Positions 57,041-64,000 of a DNA stretch of 64,000 bases are shown here, one piece after another. Origin of the DNA: Larix kaempferi (Eukaryota; Streptophyta; Pinopsida; Pinales; Pinaceae); NCBI GenBank assembly GCA_027924585.1, contig BSBM01000370.1:29905501-29969500 (forward strand), given 5' to 3'. The notes under the pieces were generated by a model, which did no database searches, was not told the DNA's origin, and saw only the letters and a list, made by a program, of their open reading frames with translations. Every line of letters starts with the position of its first letter. The first letter of the stretch is position 1. A program made the position numbers and the translations under genes.

Positions 57041-58830
57041 ATGTCTCACCACACCAAGTTTGAGGATAAGCTTGAAGGGGCTGATAAATTCTGAGCATGG
57101 AAGTATAGGATTGGGTTAATCCTGGAAGAAAATGAATTGGACACCTACATAAGTTCTGAGGTCCCTGTCCTAGAGGAAGAAGAGGCTAAGGTCTTGCATA
57201 AGAAGAAATTGGTTAAGGCAAAGAGGATCATTGCTGATTCTATCAAAGACCATCTCATACCACATGTGTCATCTCTAAAGATATCCAAGGAGATGTTTGA
57301 TTCCCTAACCAAGCTAATTGAAGGGAAGAACATAAATCGGAAGATGACTCTGCGGAACCAATTGAAAGGGGTAAAGCTTCAGAATGGAGAGACCATTCAA
57401 TCTTATTTTTCTAAGGTCTCTCAGATCAAGGAACAACTTGAAGCTGTGGATGAAGTAGTGGACAATGGTGAATTTGTCATGACCACATTGAATGGCCTAC
57501 CTCGGTCATGGGACTCCTTCATCCAAGGAATCTGTGCAAGGAGGAAGTTGATCTCATTCAGTAGACTATGGGAGGAATGCTCACAAGAAGAAGCAAGGCT
57601 TGTGGCCCGTGAAGAAAAGATGGGGAATGAAGATCAATCTCTCACAGCACACACCAAGGGAAGCAATTTTAAGAGGGAGAGATCTCATAACAAGAATCAT
57701 TCTCACTCTCATCACAAGAAGAAAGATCTATCTCATGTTCGATGTTTCGATTGCAATGAAGTAGGACACTTTGCTTCAAATTGTCCCAAGAATAAAAAAG
57801 ACAATAACAACAAATTCAACAAGAAGAAGAGGTACAACAAGAAGAGGTTTCATGCTCATGCTGCTGAGGATGATGAACCTCCCAAGAAGAAGGCTAGGGC
57901 AGAAAGTGATGCTTCATCAAGTGAATATGAATATGTTCTAATCTCTGCTCTCACAGGTATTATCTCTCATGGATGTAATGATTGGCTTATTGATAGTGGG
58001 GCTTCCAAACACATGACTGGGTTTAAAGAATCTTTTGTAAATCTATCTGAACATGAGTCACCCCATAAAGTGAAACTTGGGGATGACTATCAATATCCTA
58101 TCAAGGGAAGTGGTGAAGCTTCCTACAACCTAGACTCTAGGAAGTCCTTGAAGATGAAAGATGTTCTATATGTACTTGGGCTCAAAAAGAACCTACTCTC
58201 TATATCTGCATTGGATGCAAAAGGCATGAGGGTTGCATTTGTAGATGGCCAAGTCCTAATGTGGCCAAAGGGTAAAACTATATATGATGCAGTAGTGATT
58301 GGAGAGCAAGAGGGAGGATTGTACAAATTGAAGGGACAACCTGAACATGCCATGGTACATGAATCCATGGAGCCAAGTGAACTTTGGCATAGAAGGCTTA
58401 TGCATGTGCACTATAGAGCACTACCAATTGCAAGCAAAGCTGTAGAGGGTCTTCCTGAAATCAAGACAAAGCATGAAGGTGTTTGCAAAGGATGTGCAAA
58501 AGGAAAGAACATTAAGATGGCATTTCCAAGCAGTGAAAGCAAAACAAAAGGAATCTTGGAGACTATCCACTCTGATGTATGCGGTCCGATGTCATCCAGT
58601 TCTCTGAGTGGGTATGTATACTTTGTTTCTTTCATTGATGATTTCTCTAGGAAGACTTGGGTTTATTTCTTGAAGAATAAAGATGAAGTGTTTGATAAGT
58701 TCAAGGAATTCAAAGCCTTGATGTAAAATCAAACTGATAAGAAGATCAAGACATCAGATCCGACAATGGCGGAGAATTCACTTCAGGTGATTTCAAGAAG
58801 CAATGCAATGATTCAACGATCAAGAGGGAG
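57041..58830 (+). pseudogene. Copia B gag, protease and integrase core
   Basis: The ATG at 57,041 opens MSHHTKFEDKLEGADKF and is cut by a TGA at 57,092 (Arg in copy A). It is then open from 57,137 to 58,726. The zinc knuckle is intact (CFDCNEVGHFASNC) and the protease site is intact (WLIDSGASKHMTG), unlike copy A. The pre-integrase ELWHRRLMHVHYRALP and the first integrase Asp (HSDVCGP) are present. A TAA at 58,724 (Glu in copy A) and a small deletion near 58,750 break the frame before the second Asp (SDPTMAENSLQ in the shifted frame). Capsid formation and polyprotein cleavage are the normal roles. Confidence 0.9.
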
Positions 58831-59898
58831 TTGAATGCTCCCTACAATCCACAACAAAATGGAGTTGCAGAAAGGAAGAATAGAACAATCATGGAAGTAG
58901 CACGGGCAATGCTGCATGACCAGGATCTGCCTATGCATCTTTGGGCAGAAGCAACTAGGACAACTGTATATGTGCAGAATAGAACACCTCACAAGATTTT
59001 GGACAACAAGACACCAGAAGAGGCATTCTCTGGTAAGAAACCTGAAGTCAGCCATTTCAAAATATTTGGTTGTCCAGTACATACACATGTTCCAAAGGAA
59101 AAGAGGACCAAGCTAGATCCTTCAAGAAAGAAGGGCATCTTTGTGGGGTACAGTGAAAGCTCGAAATATTACAGAATATACTTTCCAAGGTTCAAGAAGA
59201 TTTATGTCAGAAGGGATGTAACATTTGATGAAGACTCAGCTTTCATCAAGTCAAGAAAGGCACCTATTGAAGATCATGAAGAACCAAAGGAAACCAGATT
59301 TCAAGACACCACCATGAATGAAGCAATTCCAGAATCAGATCATGAAGTTGAAGACCCGCAAATACCTGTAGATCCACCCCGTGAGAAGAAATCTCACAAG
59401 AGGAAGCCTGCATGGGCTAGAGAGCTCATTCAAGATGTAGAAAGATATGGCATTCCAGAAGAAGAACACAAAGAAAGGAAGAGGAATAGATCACATACCA
59501 GTTATGTTTCCCTACTTTGTGACATTATGAACAAAGAACCTTCCAGTTATGAAGAAGCAGCGGAAAAGAAAGAATGGAAGGATGCCATGGTCAAGGAATA
59601 CCAGTCGATCATGAAGAATGATGTTTGGGATGTAGTCCCAAGACCTGAAGGGAAGTCGGTTGTGACTTCCAAATGGATCTACAAGATCAAGCATGCTGCA
59701 GATGGCAGCATAGAGAAATACAAAGCGAGATTTGTAGCTCGTGGCTTCTCCCAGAAAGAAGGAATTGATTATGAAGAAACTTTTGCTCTTGTAGCCAGGT
59801 ACACTTCCATCAGATCAGTACTTTCCCTGGCTGTAGTGATGAAATGGAAGATACACCAAATGGATGTCAAGACAAATTTCTTGAATGGTGTAGTCTAG
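58831..59898 (+). pseudogene. Copia B integrase C-terminus and RT fingers
   Basis: An open frame of 355 codons. It starts within the integrase core (APYNPQQNGVAERKNRTIME, containing the catalytic Glu), continues through LWAEATRTTVYVQNRTPHKI, HVPKEKRTKLDPSRKKGIFV and a charged linker, then enters RT at KEYQSIMKNDVWDVVPRPEG and VTSKWIYKIKHAADGSIEK. It ends at a TAG (59,896) after MDVKTNFLNGVV, where the catalytic Asp of DVKTAF is kept. The downstream RT continues in the same frame. Confidence 0.88.
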
Positions 59899-59904
59899 GA
59901 AGAA

Positions 59905-60715
59905 GTGTATGTGGAGCAACCACTTGGTTTTGAGACACATGACAGAGAGTCATATGTGTGCAGATTGAAGAAAGCCTTGTATGGATTGAAGAAAGCTCCT
60001 AGGACTTGGTATGGTAGGATAGACAGTTTTCTATCCAATTTGGGCTTTACCAGGAGTCAAGCAGATTCCAACCTTTATTACAAGGTTGAGGAAGGCAATC
60101 CTGTGATACTACTTCTGTATGTGGATGACCTGTTTGTTACAGGAGAGGATGGATTGATTGCCGATACTAAGAGGAAGCTTGCTTCCGAGTTCGAGATGAA
60201 GGACTTGGGGATGATGCACTATTTTCTAGGCATGGAGGTGTGGCAAAGTGCATATGCGATCTTCCTTGGACAAGGGAAGTGTGCAGTAGATATGCTGAAG
60301 AGGTTCGGGATGATGGACTGCAAGGCCATGGCCACACCTATGGCATCGAACCTGAAGCTTCTGTGTGATGCTTCAGCTGATCCGGTTGATGTCACGGTGT
60401 ATCGTCAGATTATTGGGTCCTTGATGTACCTGACAAACACTAGACCATATATTTGCTTTGCGGTGAACACATTGAGCCAGTTCCTGATAGATCCCAGAGG
60501 TGTTCACCTGGTTGCGGTAAAGCATATTCTGAGGTACCTGAAGGGTATAATTGATTATGGGCTCAAGTATGATGCGAATCAAAAGTTTAACCTGCAGGGT
60601 TATGTTGATTCGGATTGGGTAGGAAGTGTTGAAAATAGGAAGAGCACATCTGGGTGCTACTTCAGTATGGGATCAGGTGTGATCTCTTGGTTTAGCAGGA
60701 AGCAGTCCTGCGTAG
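59905..60715 (+). pseudogene. Copia B RT palm and start of RNase H
   Basis: In the same frame as the previous piece: YVEQPLGFETHDRESYVCRL, ALYGLKKAPRTWYGRI, LLLYVDDLFVTGEDG (catalytic pair intact), KDLGMMHYFLGMEVW, then the RNase H connection MYLTNTRPYICFAVNT and the first RNase H Asp in YVDSDWVGSVENRKSTSG. It is cut at 60,715 inside SWFSRKQSC by a solo LTR and resumes at 61,694. Confidence 0.88.
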
Positions 60716-61693
60716 TGTTGTAGAATTTTTTCCCTACGGATAGGTAGAAATTCTCTTAGGTTTAAGTAGACTTTAATTGACTCTAAACTAAGACAAAAAA
60801 TAACAAATGCTACCTTGAATTCCTACATCTAAACAGAAATTTCAAGATTAAACTGCTGGAAGAAACAGAAGAGATCTAACTGACCTTCAATCCAATTGCT
60901 TGTCTTGATGGCTGTTTCAATTTCTGAGTCCTTGCGAATGAACCTGTCAAAATGAAACCAAGATACAAGCATATACGATTCTCTAGCAACTTGAAATATG
61001 AGTTAGGATCTAAATCTATAACAGATACAAATCATATAATTGAAACAAAATCAACACATGTGATTTGGGAAACAAGACAAGTTATATTCTATTACCAACT
61101 TGAAGTCACTTACAATGGTTGCTTGATATCCAAGCCAACTCCCAGCTCCAAGTGCTTCCTCCTCTAGCTATCTCCACAAAGATTCAAGATCATAAGTTTG
61201 ATGTCTCCAAGAGTCCTCCTCCTTTGCTCATGGAATGTCTCTCTCTTAGAGTGTGTAGTAGGGTTAACCAACAAGAGAGAAGGGTGTATCTTGGGAGAGT
61301 TTAGTGGATCAGGCCTACTAATCACAGAAAGTTAGTTAGGATCGAATCAGGGACACCAATCCTCAAAAATATCTCGAAGATCAAGATCCCACAAGCCATG
61401 GAAAAAAGGATAAAAAGGGAGTACCACGCCTCTAAAACTGAGCATAACGCGGTAGTACCACGTGGCATAGAAAGAGCATAGCGTAGTAGTGTGGACTACC
61501 GTGCACCTAAGCTGGAGCAAGGCGCGGTAGTGTAGGTATATAAAGTCTCAGCTAGGTTGATTCTTGACAGGATAGGCTTGTCTTCAAGGATCACTTATCA
61601 TTTTTCTCTTCTAGGTGTTTTGAGCAGTAGGGGAAGTGTCGTCAACTATTTTTGTGGTGAAGATGTGACATTGTGAAATATGGAGGTATAACA
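60716..61693 (+). mobile_element. 978-bp probable solo LTR inside copia B
   Basis: It begins TGTTGTAGAATTTTTTCCC and ends GGAGGTATAACA, with TG...CA ends and short inverted termini. Flanks are CGTAG (60,711-60,715) and TGTAG (61,694-61,698), a target duplication with one C/T difference. Removing it rejoins the RNase H coding sequence. A TATA box TATATAAAG lies at 61,537-61,545 in plus orientation. GCGGTAGTACCACG-like phrases recur at 61,450-61,530. No open frame with family signal was seen. Confidence 0.75.
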
Positions 61694-61698
61694 TGTAG

Positions 61699-62030
61699 CA
61701 CTAAGTACAACTGAGGCAGAGTATGTTGCAGCGTGTTCGGCTAGTTGTGAGACAGTATGGCTCCTGAAGCTACTGCCTGAGTTATTTGATCTCCCGTTGG
61801 AGGCTACTGGTATCTTTTGTGACAACCAGAGTTGTGTGAAGCTGTCTGAGAACTCGATGTTCCACGATAGGTCGAAGCACATTGAGATCAAATATCACTA
61901 TATCAGGGATATGGTGCAGAGAGGAGCAGTGAAGCTCATGTATGTTGCGACGGATGAGCAAGTTGCAGATGTGTTGACGAAACCACTAGCCAGAGTGAAG
62001 TTTGAGTACTTCAGATTGACGACACTTTGA
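61699..62030 (+). pseudogene. Copia B RNase H C-terminal part
   Basis: It continues RNase H after the solo LTR: TEAEYVAACSASCETVWL (Glu block), GIFCDNQSCVKLSENSMF (Asp block), SKHIEIKYHYIRDMV and ATDEQVADVLTKPLARVKF. The end differs from copy A: about 24 bases between two CTTCAGA repeats are missing, so the tail reads YFRLTTL and stops at 62,030. Confidence 0.88.
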
Positions 62031-62109
62031 GGAAGAAGTGATGGACACATTTGCAGGAGGCATTCCAAGCATGGTGAGAGGAGGATCCTTCCCATGGCTG
62101 TGGATGTAA

Positions 62110-63310
62110 GTGATGGATGATGAGCATCAGGACGATGCTCCAGTTACTGCTCTGTATATACATCAGCTGGATGCTCTGATTAGTTTGATTATGTATTTGT
62201 ATTTGCATTAGTTAGATGCTTTGATCAGTTTGATCATGTATTTGTATATGCATTATGTTGGATGCCTGATATATTTGTATATGCATCATGTTGGATGCTT
62301 GATATGATCAGGTGGATCATGTATTTATGTACCAGGTGGATACATTGTATGATCAAGTGGATCATGCATTTTTTGTATATGTATTAGGTGGATGCATTGT
62401 ATGATCAGGTAGATCATGTACTTATGTATGTATTAGGTGGATGCATTATATGATTAGGTAGATCATGTACTTATGTATATATCAGGTGGATGCATTGTAT
62501 GATCAGGTAGATCATGTATGATGATATGTATTAGGTAGATACTTTGTATGCATCAGATGGATATATTGTTTGATCAGGATGATCACAGATGAAGAGCTTC
62601 AGGATGTTGCTCTAGATGATATACATCAGGATGATGCTATGATGGTGATTAGGATGATAACATATGACGAGCTTCAGGATGTTGCTCCACATGATATGCA
62701 TCAGGTTGATGCTATGATGATGATCAGGTTGATCATGTGATGATGTACATCAGGATGATGTATGGTGAGTATCAGGTTGATACTCTGTGGCTGTGGATAG
62801 GTTGTGCAGGTAGCATAGAAAAGGTCCTTTAAAATCCAGATAGGTAGAGCAGTGTGTTCGTAACATCCTGGGATGCTCTATCGAGATCCAGATAGGTAGA
62901 GCAGTGTGCTCGTAACATCCTGGGATGCTTTGAGCTGGTTTTGCTATGGTTTCACATAGAAAAGATCCTTTAAAATCCGGATAGGTAGAGCAATGTGCTC
63001 GTAACATCCTAGGATGCTTTATCAAGATCCAGACAGGTAGAGCGGTGTGCTCGTAACATCCTGGGATGCTCTGAGTAGGTTTTGCGAAAGTTCACATAGA
63101 AAAGATCCTTTAAAATCCGGACATGTAGAGCGGTGTGCTCGTAACATCCTGGGATGCTCTATTGAGATCTAGATAGGTAGAGCGATGTGCTCGTGATATA
63201 CTGGGATGATTTGAGTAGGTTTTGTGAAGGTCAGAATGTAAAAGATCCTGGGAGATCCGATAGGTTGAGCAGTAAGCTCGTAATTAGTCCTGGGATGCTC
63301 TTTTGAGGTT
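62110..63310 (+). repeat. Minisatellites in the copia B 3' region
   Basis: At 62,110-62,780 are units rich in GATCAGGTGGATCATG and GATGCATTGTATGATCAG. At 62,810-63,310 are units of about 141 bp with GATAGGTAGAGCAGTGTGCT and CGTAACATCCTGGGATGCTC. These are the same two types, in the same order relative to the LTR, as in copy A, with different unit numbers. Confidence 0.85.
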
Positions 63311-63533
63311 TTGTTGATGCACGTAATTAGTCCTGAGGATTCCACAGTATGGCCAGTGATGATGAAGACCTACAAGTGGTGGGCTTGCATCTAGTATGAA
63401 AAAGGGCTAGCTCTATAGAACTTCCTATGACGAGTAGATTGGAGATTGATTGAGATAGCAACAGCAGTGACGATGACGATGATTCGCTGACGATGACTTG
63501 TGCTAGCAGATCTGTGTCGAGAAATACCTTCCT

Positions 63534-63546
63534 AGTTAAGAGGGAG
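63534..63546 (+). other. Polypurine tract of copia copy B
   Basis: AGTTAAGAGGGAG directly before the 3' LTR, identical to copy A. Confidence 0.8.
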
Positions 63547-64000
63547 TGTTGATGTTTATGTAACTTCGGAATGTATTTCACCTATGTATATTGTACTCCT
63601 ATAGAGATGTTATTATTCCTCTATACGGAAGTGTCGTCATTTGTATTGACAAGTGTCACAAGTATCGTAACTTGCTGTGATGGGTTATTAGACCACCAAG
63701 TGTGGGGTTGGCCCAGATTAATGTAACCATGGGTTATTAGACTCTTCTAGAGAAGTCGACCTGGCTAGTGTATTAGGCAAGTCAGAACAAGTATAAATAG
63801 AGAGCGAGAGATCTCTATTTGTTCATCTCATTATTCACTTCTACATAACTCGGAAAGTGGCGCACTAGTTGAGGAGGAGGAGTAGCTTCTAGGAGAAGAC
63901 TATCTCTTGTACTTTGGTTGTATCATTGCTCTTTCTATCTCTGAGGAAGTTGTGGGGTTTTTCACCTTTATGGTTTTCCCTAGTGAAACTCTGTGTGTCT
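63547..64000 (+). repeat. 3' LTR of copia copy B, cut by window edge
   Basis: It begins TGTTGATGTTTATG, with TATAAATAG at 63,792-63,800. It aligns with 55,916-56,370 and continues past the window. Confidence 0.92.

Larger units (their letters stand above)
55916..64000 (+). mobile_element. Ty1/copia element, copy B, runs off the window
   Basis: Same family as copy A, opposite orientation: 5' LTR 55,916-56,487, primer site 56,488, gag from 57,041, pol to 62,030, repeat-rich 3' region, polypurine tract 63,534-63,546, 3' LTR from 63,547 past the right edge. The sequence before the 5' LTR is GTGGA; the matching duplication would lie outside the window. A 978-bp probable solo LTR splits RNase H. 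Confidence 0.93.

Overview
The window is a plant nuclear intergenic region made almost entirely of transposable elements in several stages of decay. I find no host gene that I would call functional, and no rRNA, tRNA or CRISPR. The plant assignment rests on the element families: Ty1/copia and Ty3/gypsy LTR retrotransposons, L1-type LINEs with a plant-style C-terminal RNase H, and a Helitron-type PIF1 helicase. The very large LTRs, deep nesting and AT-rich decayed spacers would suit a large repeat-rich genome such as a conifer, but that is inference and the species cannot be read from the sequence.

Layout. 1-11.3 kb: AT-rich, gene-empty DNA with old fragments: LINE RNase H ends (about 1.0-1.35, 5.7-6.4 and 10.6-10.95 kb), a degenerate Helitron/PIF1 helicase (1.8-3.95 kb, minus), foldback hairpins (1.4 and 8.7 kb) and small tandem duplications. 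11.3-15.65 kb: a 5'-truncated LINE (minus) with an internal 447-bp segmental duplication. 15.9-17.26 kb: the LTR, primer site and part of the body of a small LTR element. 17.26-53.3 kb: one full-length-sized L1-type LINE (minus, about 5.8 kb) split into three pieces by two LTR-element insertions. 53.3-55.9 kb: microsatellites, a duplication and more hairpin relics. 55.9 kb to the right edge: a second copia element (plus).

The insertions into the LINE form a nested set. The first is a probably non-autonomous LTR element (plus; 228-bp LTRs at 18,669 and 41,665). It contains a probable 1.2-kb solo LTR (minus), which in turn contains a complete 19.2-kb Ty3/gypsy element (19,484-38,691, minus; target duplication AGCTG). 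The second is a 7.0-kb copia element (42,868-49,885, minus; target duplication AGCCA), inserted exactly within the LINE RT reading frame. The copia at 55,916 is the same family in the opposite orientation, and its RNase H is split by a 978-bp probable solo LTR.

The most notable object is the 19.2-kb gypsy element. Its LTRs are about 6 kb each. Each LTR carries a U3 array of 32-bp repeats, a TATA box, a candidate leader intron and a reading frame of roughly 1,000 codons for an unrecognised coiled-coil protein. The internal region has a primer site and a single 2,035-codon frame in the order gag, protease, extra RNase H, RT, gypsy RNase H, integrase. The extra RNase H lying before RT suggests a Tat/Ogre-like lineage. 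The element is broken by in-frame stops, most of them explicable as C-to-T type transitions.
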